Source of the DNA: a virus
Length of the DNA: 59,930 nt
IMG/VR virus record: IMGVR_UViG_3300035195_000113
Coordinates: 1-59,930 of that record
Reading direction: 5' to 3' (one strand)
A program made the position numbers and the translations under genes. Positions 38,259 to 49,100 of the stretch are shown piece by piece. The notes beneath the pieces were generated by a model. That model had not been told where the DNA came from. It saw nothing but the letters and a program-made list of their open reading frames with translations, and searched no databases. Position 1 is the first letter of the stretch; every line of letters starts with the position of its first letter.

Positions 38259-40688
38259 ATGGCTGAGTCAGTTGTTAAAGGTTATTTTCCAAGTCAAGTC
38301 GCAAGCGATTTAGAAAAGATAAGTAAAGACTACGGTTTGAAAGTTGCTAAAGCAATTGAAAGCGAGTGGTTTAAGAGGGACTCTGGTACGAACAGATTCT
38401 CTGGGAATCAAACAGAGTTCCATAAACTTCGCTTATACGCTAGAGGAGAACAATCTATACAAAAATATAAAGATGAATTATCTATAAACGGTGATTTGTC
38501 ATATCTTAATTTAGACTGGAAACCAGTACCTATTATACCTAAATTTGTAGATATAGTAGTTAATGGTATATCAGAAAGAGTTTTTGATATTAAAGCATAT
38601 TCTCAAGATCCTTCAGGTGTCAGTAAAAGAACAGCTTATATGGAGTCAATGCTTAGAGATATGAGATCAAAAGAGCTTAACGCATATGCTAAAGAAGCTT
38701 TTGGTATTGATCTTTCTGAAAATGACCCTGAAATACTACCTGATTCACAACAAGAGTTAGATTTACACATGCAACTTAGTTATAAGCAGCAAGTAGAAAT
38801 AGCTGAGGAACAAGCTATTAACGTTGTTCTTGAAGGTAATAGATATGATTTAACTAGAAGAAGAGTTAACTATGACTTAACTGTATTAGGTATAGGTTCT
38901 GTTAAAACCGTTTATAACAAGTCAGAAGGAATAAAAATAGAATACGTAGACCCTGCTAATTTAGTATACTCATATACAGAGTCGCCTTATTTTGATGATA
39001 TATATTATATTGGTGAAGTTAAAACGTTACCTGTTAACGAATTAAAAAAACAGTTTCCTAATCTAGACGAACAACAATTAGAAAAAGTTACTGGTCAAGG
39101 TTTCCAAAACAGTGGTTTTTATAATAGAAGCTTAACTGAATCTAGCCAAGTTGATAAAAATCAAGTTCAAGTGTTGTATTTTAACTATAAGACGTATGCT
39201 AATGAAGTATACAAAGTTAAAGAAACAGCTACTGGCGCTAGCAAAGTTATAATAAAAGATGATTCATTTAATCCTATGCAGGATCAAATGCTTGAGGCTA
39301 AGTATGGTAAGATGTCTAGGTCACTAGAAGTTTTATACGAAGGAGCTATTGTTTTAGGTACTGATATAATATTAAAATGGGATCTTAGTAAGAACATGAT
39401 GAGACCTAAAAGTGATCACACTAAGGTTAAAATGAATTACTCTATCTCAGCACCTAGAATGTATAAAGGTAGAATAGAATCACTTGTAGGACGTATAACT
39501 GGTTTTGCTGATATGATACAGCTAACTCATTTAAAGCTGCAACAGGTGATGTCTAGAATGACTCCTGACGGTATATATTTAGATGCTGATGGTTTAGCTG
39601 AAATTGATTTAGGTAATGGAACTAATTATAACCCACAAGAAGCATTGAATATGTTTTTTCAAACTGGTTCTATTATAGGTAGATCAATGACTTCTGAAGG
39701 AGATATGAATCCTGGTAAAGTACCTATTCAAGAAATACAAAGTGGAAATGGTGGTGCTAAGATGCAGAGTTTGATAGGTACGTATAATTATTATTTACAA
39801 ATGATAAGAGATGTCACCGGTTTAAATGAGTCATCAGATGGATCTACTCCGTCTAAAGACGCTTTAGTAGGTGTACAAAAAATAGCAGCTGCAAATAGTA
39901 ACACAGCAACAAGACATATATTACAAGCTGGTTTGTATATAACTTCAGAAGTAGCTGAAGCAGTTTCTTTAAGAGTATCTGATATACTAGAGTACTCACC
40001 AACAAGAGAAGCTTTTATACAAAAAATAGGTATACATAATGTTTCTACTTTAAGTGAGTTACAAAACTTACATTTATCTGATTTTGGCATATACATAGAG
40101 CTAGCACCAGATGATGAAGAAAAAGCTATGTTAGAACAAAATATACAAATGGCTTTATCTGCTGGAAGCTTAGACTTAGAAGATGCTATTGATTTAAGAG
40201 AAATAAAAAACATTAAGTTAGCTAATCAAGTATTAAAGATACGTAGAAAAAAGAAACAAGAAAGAGATCAAATGATGCAGCAGCAGAATATACAAGCTCA
40301 ATCACAAGCTAATGTTCAAGCTCAACAAGCCGCAGCTCAAGCAGAGGTTCAAAAGAATCAAGCTATAACTCAACAAAAAATACAGCTAGAGCAAACCAAA
40401 GCTCAATTAGAAGAGGCTAAGCTAGCTAAAGAGGTTTTATACAAAAAAGAACTTATGAACCATGAGTTTCAAATTAACATGAGACTTAAGGGTATGGAAG
40501 TTGATGGTATGAAAAACAAAGAAAAGTACAAAGAAGATCGTAAGGACGAAAGAACTAAAATTCAAGCGTCTCAACAGTCTGAACTAATAGATCAAAGAAA
40601 TAACTCAAAACCACCTAAAAACTTTGAATCTGCAGGTAATGATATACTTGGTGGAGGTATAGACCTAGGCGCAACAGACCCTAGGTAA
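38259..40688 (+). CDS. Portal protein
   Basis: 809 aa. It follows the terminase by one base. SEWFKRDSGTNRF near the start and WKPVPIIPKFVDIVVNGISERVFDI are portal-wing type sequences. The core (LEGNRYDLTRRRVNYDLTVLGIG, TVYNKSEGIKIEYVDPAN) is typical of crAss-like/podoviral portals. The C-terminus is a long Gln/Ala-rich coiled coil (about 680-770). It forms the dodecameric ring for DNA entry. Confidence is from context plus sequence pattern. Confidence 0.82.
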   Translation: MAESVVKGYFPSQVASDLEKISKDYGLKVAKAIESEWFKRDSGTNRFSGNQTEFHKLRLYARGEQSIQKYKDELSINGDLSYLNLDWKPVPIIPKFVDIVVNGISERVFDIKAYSQDPSGVSKRTAYMESMLRDMRSKELNAYAKEAFGIDLSENDPEILPDSQQELDLHMQLSYKQQVEIAEEQAINVVLEGNRYDLTRRRVNYDLTVLGIGSVKTVYNKSEGIKIEYVDPANLVYSYTESPYFDDIYYIGEVKTLPVNELKKQFPNLDEQQLEKVTGQGFQNSGFYNRSLTESSQVDKNQVQVLYFNYKTYANEVYKVKETATGASKVIIKDDSFNPMQDQMLEAKYGKMSRSLEVLYEGAIVLGTDIILKWDLSKNMMRPKSDHTKVKMNYSISAPRMYKGRIESLVGRITGFADMIQLTHLKLQQVMSRMTPDGIYLDADGLAEIDLGNGTNYNPQEALNMFFQTGSIIGRSMTSEGDMNPGKVPIQEIQSGNGGAKMQSLIGTYNYYLQMIRDVTGLNESSDGSTPSKDALVGVQKIAAANSNTATRHILQAGLYITSEVAEAVSLRVSDILEYSPTREAFIQKIGIHNVSTLSELQNLHLSDFGIYIELAPDDEEKAMLEQNIQMALSAGSLDLEDAIDLREIKNIKLANQVLKIRRKKKQERDQMMQQQNIQAQSQANVQAQQAAAQAEVQKNQAITQQKIQLEQTKAQLEEAKLAKEVLYKKELMNHEFQINMRLKGMEVDGMKNKEKYKEDRKDERTKIQASQQSELIDQRNNSKPPKNFESAGNDILGGGIDLGATDPR

Positions 40689-40716
40689 TTTTTTATTAAT
40701 TTTATAATATTTTATT

Positions 40717-41895
40717 ATGTCAGAAGAACAAAAAGATGAAGTTCAAGAGGAAGCTGTAGAGCAAACTCAAGAAGTTCAAGTAAAAGCCGTGCCTGAGGAG
40801 AAACCTGAGGAGCAAGGCCCAAAAGCGGAAGTCTTAGAAGATGGTACGTTTAAATTAGATTTATCACAAGGTTCAAAAGAACCAGAGGTAGAAGCTAAAG
40901 CTGAACCAGAAGTTGAACCAGAAGTTGAAGCTGAAGAGCAAGAACCTGGTTTAGAAGAGGTTATAGAAGAGGAACAAGCAGCTGTAGAAGAAGTAGAGGA
41001 TAAAGTTGTTGAAGAAGTTCAAGAGCAAGTTCAAGAAGCTATTGATGAGGCTAAAGAAACAGGAGAACCTTTACCTGAGAACATACAGAAAGTAGTTGAT
41101 TTTATAAATGAGACAGGCGGATCGCTTGAGGACTATGTAAAATTAAATCAAGATTTTACCAACTACGATGATAAAACTCTATTATTAGAGTATTACAAAC
41201 AAACAAAACCTCATTTAAATAACGAGGAAATAAATTTCCTAATGGAAGATCAATTTTCTTTTAACGAAGATGTTGACGAGGAAATAGATATAAAAAGAAA
41301 AAAACTAGCGCTAAAAGAGCAGGTTGCAAGTGCTAAAGGCCACCTAGACGGGCTAAAGTCTAAATACTATGAAGAAGTTAAAGCTGGTTCTAGGCTCGCG
41401 CCAGAACAACAGAAGGCTGTAGATTTCTTTAATAGATATAACGAAGAGTTAGAGGAAACTAACAAGAATCAAGGTTTACAACAAAAAGTGTTTCAAGAAA
41501 AAACTAAACAAGTTTTTAACGATCAGTTCAAAGGTTTTGAATATAAGGTTGGAGAAAAGAAATACAGATTTAACGTAAAAGATGCTGCAAAGGTTAAGGA
41601 TACACAAAGCGACATTAACAATTTTGTCAAGAAGTTCTTGAATGAAAAAAATGAAATGTCAGATGCTTCAGGCTATCACAAATCTTTATTTACAGCAATG
41701 AACCCTGATTTAGTAGCTCAACATTTTTATGAACAAGGTAAGGCTGATGCTGTTAAAAGTAGTATAGCTAAATCTAAAAACATCGATATGGAACCAAGGT
41801 CTACTCACGAGAAGGCACCAAATCCAAATGGATTTTCAGTAAAAGCGGTTGACAATAGTTCTAATGACTTTAAGTTTAGAATAAAAACAAGATAA
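40717..41895 (+). CDS. Probable capsid scaffolding protein, 392 aa
   Basis: The N-terminal 120 residues are extremely acidic repeats of EPEV, EEVQ and similar. A helical, charged middle follows, and the C-terminus is basic (FKFRIKTR). Location between portal and major capsid protein, acidity and helical content fit a scaffold. No protease domain seen. Confidence 0.7.
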   Translation: MSEEQKDEVQEEAVEQTQEVQVKAVPEEKPEEQGPKAEVLEDGTFKLDLSQGSKEPEVEAKAEPEVEPEVEAEEQEPGLEEVIEEEQAAVEEVEDKVVEEVQEQVQEAIDEAKETGEPLPENIQKVVDFINETGGSLEDYVKLNQDFTNYDDKTLLLEYYKQTKPHLNNEEINFLMEDQFSFNEDVDEEIDIKRKKLALKEQVASAKGHLDGLKSKYYEEVKAGSRLAPEQQKAVDFFNRYNEELEETNKNQGLQQKVFQEKTKQVFNDQFKGFEYKVGEKKYRFNVKDAAKVKDTQSDINNFVKKFLNEKNEMSDASGYHKSLFTAMNPDLVAQHFYEQGKADAVKSSIAKSKNIDMEPRSTHEKAPNPNGFSVKAVDNSSNDFKFRIKTR

Positions 41896-41919
41896 CTTAA
41901 CAATTAAAATTAAAAAATT

Positions 41920-43401
41920 ATGGCAAGTGGATCATTCACAGGGAGCTCATCAGCTCTCGCACATTTAACACCAAGACCTGTAAAAGATTTATATGGGTCA
42001 AATTACCTGTCAATTACAGGAAACGATTACAACTTTACTAAACAATTCCTACCAGAAGTTTATGAAAAAGAAGTTGAAAGATTCGGTAACAGAACTGTTG
42101 CAGGATTTTTAAAAATGGTAGGAGCAGAAATGCCTATGGCTTCTGATCAAGTTGTTTGGTCTGAGCAAGGTCGTATTCACGTTGCTTTTAGCGACTGTTC
42201 TACAGACGCTGACGGTGGCGCAACAAATGAACTTACTTTTTCATCAGCGGCTAACGCTAGTATGATTGATGTTCATGATACTATTATTGTAAGCAAAGGT
42301 GGTGTAACAGTAAAATGTTACGTTTCAGCTAGAGCAGCTGGCGCTTCTGTTGCTACTGTTATTCCTTACACTGCTGCTACTTTAGCTGCTGCTGGTATTG
42401 CGAATGACGTTAGTGCAATAAACGTATTTGTTTACGGTTCTGAGTACAAAAAAGGATCTGCTAACGCTGGTAACTCTAAAGATGCTGACTTTACTACTTT
42501 TAGTAATAAGCCAATCATCTTAAGAGACAAGTATAGTGTAAATGGATCAGATACTGCTAGTATCGGTTGGGTAGAAGTAACTACTGAAGCTGGAACTGGT
42601 GGGTACTTATGGTACTTAAAATCTGAGCATGAAGCTAGGTTAAGATTCGAAGATCAATTAGAAATGGCGATGATTGAAGCTGAGCCAGTTTCTGGTAACC
42701 AAATGGATGGCGCAGGTGTTTTCCAAACACAAGCACTCGCTGGACAACACGGTACGCAAGGTTTATTCTCTGCTATTGAAGAAAGAGGATTAATCTACAA
42801 TAACCCTGATTTTGGTTCAGTTGGAACTGGTGCTGGTGAAGGAATTGCTGAATTTGATGTTATATTAAAAGAATTAGATAAGCAAGGAGCTATCGAAGAA
42901 AATATGATGTTCTTAAATAGAGGAACTTCATTAGCAATCGATAACATGTTAGCTGCTCAAAATTCTTACGGAACTGGAGGTACATCTTACGGTGTATTTG
43001 ACAATTCTGAAGATATGGCACTTAACTTAGGATTCTCAGGATTTAGAAGAGGTTCTTACGATTTTTACAAGTCTGACTGGAAATACCTAAATGACGGTAC
43101 TACAAGAGGATTAATTGGAGATGTACAAGGAGTGTTAGTTCCTGCTGGAACAAGTACTGTTTATGATCAACAATTAGGTAAAAACATCAAAAGACCATTC
43201 TTACACGTCAGATACAGAGCTTCTGAAGCTGATGATAGAAGAATGAAATCTTGGATCACTGGATCTGTTGGTGGTAACTTTACTAGCGACGAGGATGCTA
43301 TGAACGTTCATTTCTTATCAGAAAGATGTTTATGTGTTCAAGCTGCTAACAACTTCATCTTATTCAAAGATGCTGATGGTGTTACTGGTGATAGCAACTA
43401 A
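41920..43401 (+). CDS. Major capsid protein
   Basis: 493 aa, HK97-fold-type candidate. N-terminal ASGSFTGSSSALAHLTPRPVKDLYG and a long alpha/beta body, with RFEDQLEMAMIEAEPVSGNQ, MMFLNRGTSLAIDNMLA and HVRYRASEADDRRMKSWITGSVGG. Well-ordered length and its place after the scaffold, with a strong terminator after it, fit the abundant shell protein of a crAss-like podovirus. Confidence 0.8.
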   Translation: MASGSFTGSSSALAHLTPRPVKDLYGSNYLSITGNDYNFTKQFLPEVYEKEVERFGNRTVAGFLKMVGAEMPMASDQVVWSEQGRIHVAFSDCSTDADGGATNELTFSSAANASMIDVHDTIIVSKGGVTVKCYVSARAAGASVATVIPYTAATLAAAGIANDVSAINVFVYGSEYKKGSANAGNSKDADFTTFSNKPIILRDKYSVNGSDTASIGWVEVTTEAGTGGYLWYLKSEHEARLRFEDQLEMAMIEAEPVSGNQMDGAGVFQTQALAGQHGTQGLFSAIEERGLIYNNPDFGSVGTGAGEGIAEFDVILKELDKQGAIEENMMFLNRGTSLAIDNMLAAQNSYGTGGTSYGVFDNSEDMALNLGFSGFRRGSYDFYKSDWKYLNDGTTRGLIGDVQGVLVPAGTSTVYDQQLGKNIKRPFLHVRYRASEADDRRMKSWITGSVGGNFTSDEDAMNVHFLSERCLCVQAANNFILFKDADGVTGDSN

Positions 43402-43420
43402 TTAACAATTACTGTAATTC

Positions 43421-43447
43421 TTACCCTCGTTAAAACAACGGGGGTAA
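43421..43447 (+). terminator. Stem-loop terminator after the capsid gene
   Basis: Arms TTACCCTCGTT and AACGGGGGTAA (11 pairs, one T-G) with loop AAAAC, followed by TTATTACTCTT. Placement right after the capsid gene suggests it limits or stabilises the abundant capsid transcript. Confidence 0.75.
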
Positions 43448-43480
43448 TTATTACTCTTAACATTTATATTATATCATATT

Positions 43481-44242
43481 ATGAAAAAACAAGAAACAAC
43501 TCCTTCGACTTGGGAGATTAAAGATAGAGTTTATTTACTAAAAGGTAACAAAACGCCTTTATTATTTACAGTACCCGCAAAACATAGTAGAGCTAAATCA
43601 CTATTGTATTTTGATGAAGATCAAGGTCTTCAAAGGGAATTAAGATATGCAACTAACCAAAACTCACCTTTTGTAGATGAGCAAAAAGGTACAGTAACAC
43701 TAGGTCATATATTTTTTAGAGACGGTAAGTTGATGGTGCCGAAGCAAAAACAAAATCTTCAAAAGCTTTTGTCGCTTTATCACCCATTAAATGGTAAGTC
43801 TTACTTTGAAAAAGATGACGTTAAAGAAGCTGAGGTTGATTTAAGTTATTTACAAATGGAGATTGAAGCGCTAAAAATAGCTTCTGATTTTGATCTTGAT
43901 GATTGTGAAGCTTTATTAACGGTTGAGACAGGATCTAATGTATCTACAATGACTAGTAAGGAAATAAAAAGAGACACTATAGTTTTTGCTAGAAATAACC
44001 CACAACAATTTTTAGAACTAGTACAAGATGAAGATCTTAGTTTAAAAAGTCTAAGTATGAAAGCTGTTAAACAAGGAGTAATTAAAATGTCACAAGATGG
44101 CAGATCTTTTGTTTGGGGTAAAAACAGTAAAAAATTAATGGTTGTACCGTTTGATCAAGAACCATATCCAGCTTTAGCTGCTTGGTTTAAGACAGATGAT
44201 GGAATGAAAGTTCTAGAAAGCGTACAAAAGAAAATCAAATAG
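43481..44242 (+). CDS. Hypothetical virion-associated protein, 253 aa
   Basis: MKKQETTPSTWEIKDRVYLLKG, an acidic-basic globular body (LRYATNQNSPFVDEQ, VTLGHIFFRDGKLMVP) and a C-terminal VWGKNSKKLMVVPFDQEPY. It sits between two stem-loops in the capsid region. Not recognised as a named family; possibly a head or head-completion factor. Confidence 0.6.
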   Translation: MKKQETTPSTWEIKDRVYLLKGNKTPLLFTVPAKHSRAKSLLYFDEDQGLQRELRYATNQNSPFVDEQKGTVTLGHIFFRDGKLMVPKQKQNLQKLLSLYHPLNGKSYFEKDDVKEAEVDLSYLQMEIEALKIASDFDLDDCEALLTVETGSNVSTMTSKEIKRDTIVFARNNPQQFLELVQDEDLSLKSLSMKAVKQGVIKMSQDGRSFVWGKNSKKLMVVPFDQEPYPALAAWFKTDDGMKVLESVQKKIK

Positions 44243-44256
44243 ATTACCTATAGTAG

Positions 44257-44281
44257 TTAGGCTACTTTAACGGTAGCCTAA
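44257..44281 (+). terminator. Stem-loop terminator
   Basis: Perfect 9-bp arms TTAGGCTAC and GTAGCCTAA around loop TTTAACG, followed by TTATTATAA. It lies between the 253-aa gene and the first ring-like gene. Confidence 0.7.
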
Positions 44282-44302
44282 TTATTATAAATAAAAAAAA
44301 TT

Positions 44303-45019
44303 ATGGCAGTAAGCATAGATACAGTATATCAAAGAGTTTTAGCTATAGCTAATAAAGAACAAAGAGGTTATGTAACACCTCAAGAGTTTAACGTATTCGC
44401 TAATCAAGCTCAAATGGATATATTCGAGCAGTATTTTTACGACTTAAATGTATTTTTAAGAGCACCTGGAAACGATACTACACATGGTGATCCTATAGAT
44501 ATATTAAAAGAAAAAATAGATCAGTTTGAAAGATATAGACAAACTGTGGCCGTAAGCTCAGGTGGAGTAGGTGTATTACCTGACCACTATCGTATGGGTG
44601 AACTTTACTTTTACAACGCCAACTGTACTGGTGGACCTAGATTTATTGAAATAGAAAAAATAAATCAAAACGAAATCCATCACATACAGAATTCTCCTCT
44701 AACAGCACCTTCAAATACCTTACCAGTGTACGTTCACACTACAGGTTATAGAAATATTCAATTATATCCTGTAACAATTACCGCAGCTGTGTGTAACTAT
44801 ATAGCTAGACCAGCTCAAGCTGTTTGGGGTTATACCGTAGCTAATGGTCAAGCGCTTTATAATTCAAGTTCAACTACTAATTTTGAGCTACATCAAGCGG
44901 AGGAACCTAATTTAGTTTTTAAAATACTAGAGTTAGCTGGTATATCAATGAAAAATCCTAACTTATACTCACAAGCTGCTGCAGAAGAAGCTAAAGACTT
45001 ACAAGAAGAAAAACAATAA
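44303..45019 (+). CDS. Probable head-tail ring (connector) protein 1, 238 aa
   Basis: MAVSIDTVYQRVLAIANKEQRG, YVTPQEFNVFANQAQMDIFEQYF and a C-terminal FELHQAEEPNLVFKILELAGIS. The helical N-terminus and order portal-capsid-ring match crAss-like ring/connector proteins that bridge portal and tail. Function is inferred from position and pattern. Confidence 0.65.
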   Translation: MAVSIDTVYQRVLAIANKEQRGYVTPQEFNVFANQAQMDIFEQYFYDLNVFLRAPGNDTTHGDPIDILKEKIDQFERYRQTVAVSSGGVGVLPDHYRMGELYFYNANCTGGPRFIEIEKINQNEIHHIQNSPLTAPSNTLPVYVHTTGYRNIQLYPVTITAAVCNYIARPAQAVWGYTVANGQALYNSSSTTNFELHQAEEPNLVFKILELAGISMKNPNLYSQAAAEEAKDLQEEKQ

Positions 45020-45022
45020 GAT

Positions 45023-46114
45023 ATGCCTTTATTCACAGGAACACAACAACAGTATTATAACAACTCCCAGTCATTCACTGGTAATGGTTCTACTACTGCT
45101 TTTACTTTAACATTTTCTCCTTTACCTACACTTATAACTGATTTTAAGATATTTGTAAATGGTTCAGAGCTAAACACTAGTCTATACGATGGAACACCTT
45201 ATAATGCTAGCACTGGTGTTATAACTTTTGATACAGCACCAGTTAATGGAGCTTCTATATTAGTTAGACAAACGAACTTTGGCGAGCAAACTGGCAACTA
45301 TCAATTTATAGGTATTGATGATATTATAAATAACTTTATAGTTTCTTACGTAGGCGAAGACAAAATAATACCAAAAGCTAGAAGAGCTGATATTGCTTTT
45401 CACGCACAGAGAGGAATACAAGAATTAAGCTACGATACTTTTAAATCTATCAAAGCTCAAGAAATAGAAATACCACCTTCACTAACAATGAAGTTACCAC
45501 ATGACTATGTTAACTATGTTAAACTTGCTTGGAAAGATTCATCAGGTATAGAGCATGTTATATATCCAACAGGTAAGACTAGCAACCCTACAGCAATACT
45601 TCAAGCTGAAAACTTTGATTACAACTTTGATAGTGATGGTTCACTACTTGTTGCTCAGAACTCAGACTCTTTAAGAGATTTTATTAATACAGCTCAGACT
45701 AGTGCTTCAGATCCTAGTGATGGTTTATATGATTTTATGACAGATGCTGGAAGTAGATTTGGAATAAGTCCAGAGCACGCACAGTCTAATGGTGTTTTTT
45801 ACATAGATTCAGCTAGAGGCACAATACATTTTAGCTCTGATTTAAATACTAAAACAATAATACTTAAGTATATAAGTGATAGTCTAGGTACTGACGCTGA
45901 AATGATAGTTCATAAATTTGCTGAAGAAGCTATGTACAAGTATATGGCACACGCTATATTATCTACTAGAGCAAACGTGCAGGAGTATATAGTCGCTAGA
46001 TTTAAAAAAGAAAAGTTTACAGCTATAAGAACAGCTAAATTAAGACTATCGAATTTAAAAATTGAAGAGTTATCTCAAGTTATGAGAGGTAAATCTAAAC
46101 AAATAAAACACTAA
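45023..46114 (+). CDS. Probable head-tail ring (connector) protein 2, 363 aa
   Basis: The N-terminal beta domain (FTGNGSTTAFTLTF, IFVNGSEL, ILVRQT) is like fibre/tail attachment domains. The C-terminal half is helical (PKARRADIAFHAQRGIQELSYD, FKKEKFTAIRTAKLRLSNL), typical of ring proteins below the portal. It follows ring protein 1 by three bases. Inferred. Confidence 0.62.
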   Translation: MPLFTGTQQQYYNNSQSFTGNGSTTAFTLTFSPLPTLITDFKIFVNGSELNTSLYDGTPYNASTGVITFDTAPVNGASILVRQTNFGEQTGNYQFIGIDDIINNFIVSYVGEDKIIPKARRADIAFHAQRGIQELSYDTFKSIKAQEIEIPPSLTMKLPHDYVNYVKLAWKDSSGIEHVIYPTGKTSNPTAILQAENFDYNFDSDGSLLVAQNSDSLRDFINTAQTSASDPSDGLYDFMTDAGSRFGISPEHAQSNGVFYIDSARGTIHFSSDLNTKTIILKYISDSLGTDAEMIVHKFAEEAMYKYMAHAILSTRANVQEYIVARFKKEKFTAIRTAKLRLSNLKIEELSQVMRGKSKQIKH

Positions 46115-46117
46115 AAT

Positions 46118-49100
46118 ATGCCAGAGTTAAAGCACCATTTTCGCTTCGGGAAGATGAACAAAGACCTTGATGAAAGGTTAGTTCCAAATGGCGAATATAG
46201 AGACGCTCTGAATGCTCAAATAGCTAGTTCAGAAGGAAATGATGTAGGCACTTTACAAAACGTGTTAGGTAACAAGTTGGCTTACCCATCTCTAATGAAC
46301 ATAGCTGGATCTAAATGCATCGGCTCTTGTAGAGACTCTGCTAATGATAAAATATACTGGTTCATAACAGGTACATCTATTGATGTTATAGCTGAGTATG
46401 ATCAGTACACTAAAACAGTATCACCAGTCTTGGTAGATACTAACAACATCTTAGATTTAAGTTCTAGTAACTTGATAACAGGTGTTAACATAATCGAAGG
46501 GTTATTATTCTTCACAGACAATAGATCTGAACCTAAGGTCGTTGATATTAAAAAGTTTAAAGAAGGTTCTTCTAACTTTACTACACACACTACACTAACA
46601 ACAGCATATTCAACAGCAACTTATGGCTTTACACTAGATGATGTAACTGTTATAAAGAAATCGCCAATCGAAGCGCCGACAATAGCCATGTCAGCATCTT
46701 TAAGAGGCGGTATAGTCGAAAGTGTATGTATAGCAAAAAGCTTTGTTGATGGTAGCGGAGAGGCTTTAACACCAGGAGCTCACCCTGATTCTAATAGTAA
46801 TTTTACTTTCCAACATAACATGAACCTACAGGTAGGTGATAGGTTAAAGTTTACAATATTAGACGAATCAGAAGATGACGAGGTTATAGCTACAGTTATA
46901 GATATTCTTTCTTTTTCACCAAATAGCTTTAAGTTAAACTTAGATTCTATATCTGATGGTATAGTTACTGGTACCCAAGACTGGAAAGTTATATTAATGG
47001 AAGATAAATCTTTGTTTGAATTTAAGTTTCCTAGATTTGCATATAGATACAAGTATGATGATGGCCAGTACTCTGCTATTGGGCCATTTAGTCAAGTAGC
47101 TTTTTTACCAGATGAGTTTGATTATAATCCTAAAAAAGGTTTTAACAAAGGTATGGTTAATACTTTAAAGAAATTAACTATATCAAACTTTGTTACAAGT
47201 CATTTACCTAAAGACGTTATAGAAATAGATGTATTATACAAAGAAGATAAAAGCACTAACATATACACGGTTAAAAGTTTAAAGGGTAGTCCTGAAAACC
47301 AAGATGAAGAGTGGACTAATAACTCTATGCTAATAGAGTCTGAGATAATATACAAAGTACTACCATCTGTTCAGCTACTTAGACCTTGGGATAATGTTCC
47401 TAAAAAAGCTAAAGCTCAAGAGTTTTCTGCAAACAGATTGATATACGCGAACTACACACAACAATATGACATTAAAGATGTTAATAACGCAGAAATAACA
47501 CCTAAGTTTGATGTATCTATAATACAATCAGATGACTCTAGTTATGGCGTTAGAACACCAGGTAAGTCTATAAAGTCCATGAGAACATATCAATTAGGCG
47601 TTGTTTATAAAGATGCTTTTGGTAGAGAGACACCAGTGTTAACAGACACTACAGGTTCAATACAATTACCTAAATCACAAGCTGTTAACTGGAATGTTCT
47701 TAATGTGAAGATTTTAAGTAATCCTCCTTCTTGGGCAACACATTATAAATACTTCTTAAAAGAAACATCTGCTGAGTATTATAACTTAGCTATGGATAGA
47801 CACTATCCTGCTGAAGATGGTAATGTTTGGTTAGCTTTTCCTTCCGCTGAAAGAAACAAAGTTAATGATGAAACTTTTTTAATATTAAAGAAAAGACATG
47901 ATAGTGATGCTTTTGTTGAAGATGAAGCTAGGTACAAGATAATAGCTATTGAAAACGAAGCTCCAGATTTTTTAACAATATCAAAAGTGTCTAAAGGTAT
48001 AGCTACGGCAGATAATAATGGTAACTTATTTATAGATGGTGGTTACCCAGAAAAAGGTACTGCGCAAATAAGAATACCTAGAAGTTTATGGAAACCTCAT
48101 TTTGGTGGAACAACAGGAAGCGGTGATGACATAGATTTATCAACAGCATCAATACATACTCTTTCAGACTTAATGGTTAGAGTAAAAAAAGGTAACAATG
48201 TTACTAAGTATTATGATATAGCTAATATAATTTACGAGCCTGTGGCTGGAAACTTAGAGTTTGTTAACACAACTACAGATTGCCCAGATGATAAATATTG
48301 GCAAATAAATATAGAAAAAACATTCGATGAGTCAGATGTTAATTGGTTAGGTACTGTAGGAGGAGGTGACACTATACAGAGCGTTTCAATGACTGTTGAA
48401 ATTGCTCAAAAAGTAAGAAAACTAAAACCAGAGTTTCAAGGTAGATTTTTTACTAAAATATACAGAGACTCTTCGCTAGAGCAAAACATATTACAATTTG
48501 GCAACATTGATGAGATGAGAACTATAGCTCAAAATAACTTTTGGCAAGTTGGTAATGATGCTGGTACATCTTTAGGTGCTAATACTGGTGGTAATCAAAG
48601 TACTAGGTATAACTATTGGAAAAAGAAAGATAAAGGAACAGGGACTAATTTTGGTGCTGGTTGGTTTATACCTAGGTTTACTAAATTTTATTCATGGAAA
48701 GATTTAGGTGGTGAAGGAGATGTAAATCCAAACAGAGATTTAGGTGCAAGTAGCCATCCGCACACGGCTGTAAAAAATACGCAAGGATACGGTATAAGGC
48801 AAGGTGAAACAGTTATTGAACTTGCTTTTCACGCTTTTGGTGATGGTGCGAGTAATAGTAAGAGTGGCCAAAACAGTGTAAAATGGGGTGAGTGGATTAA
48901 GTTTGGAAACACAGTCGCGCCTCAACACAAGGATTTTGTTAATGCATTACAAACAACTGGTAATTACATAAAGTTTTCAGGTGATCCTGATCAAACAGCT
49001 TATCAAATAAAAGGATATAGAAGAGGTGGTGCTATTATGTTTAAAGGTAGAAATAGTAACGGAAACGGTAGAACAGGTACTTTTGGATCTTCAAGAGTTG

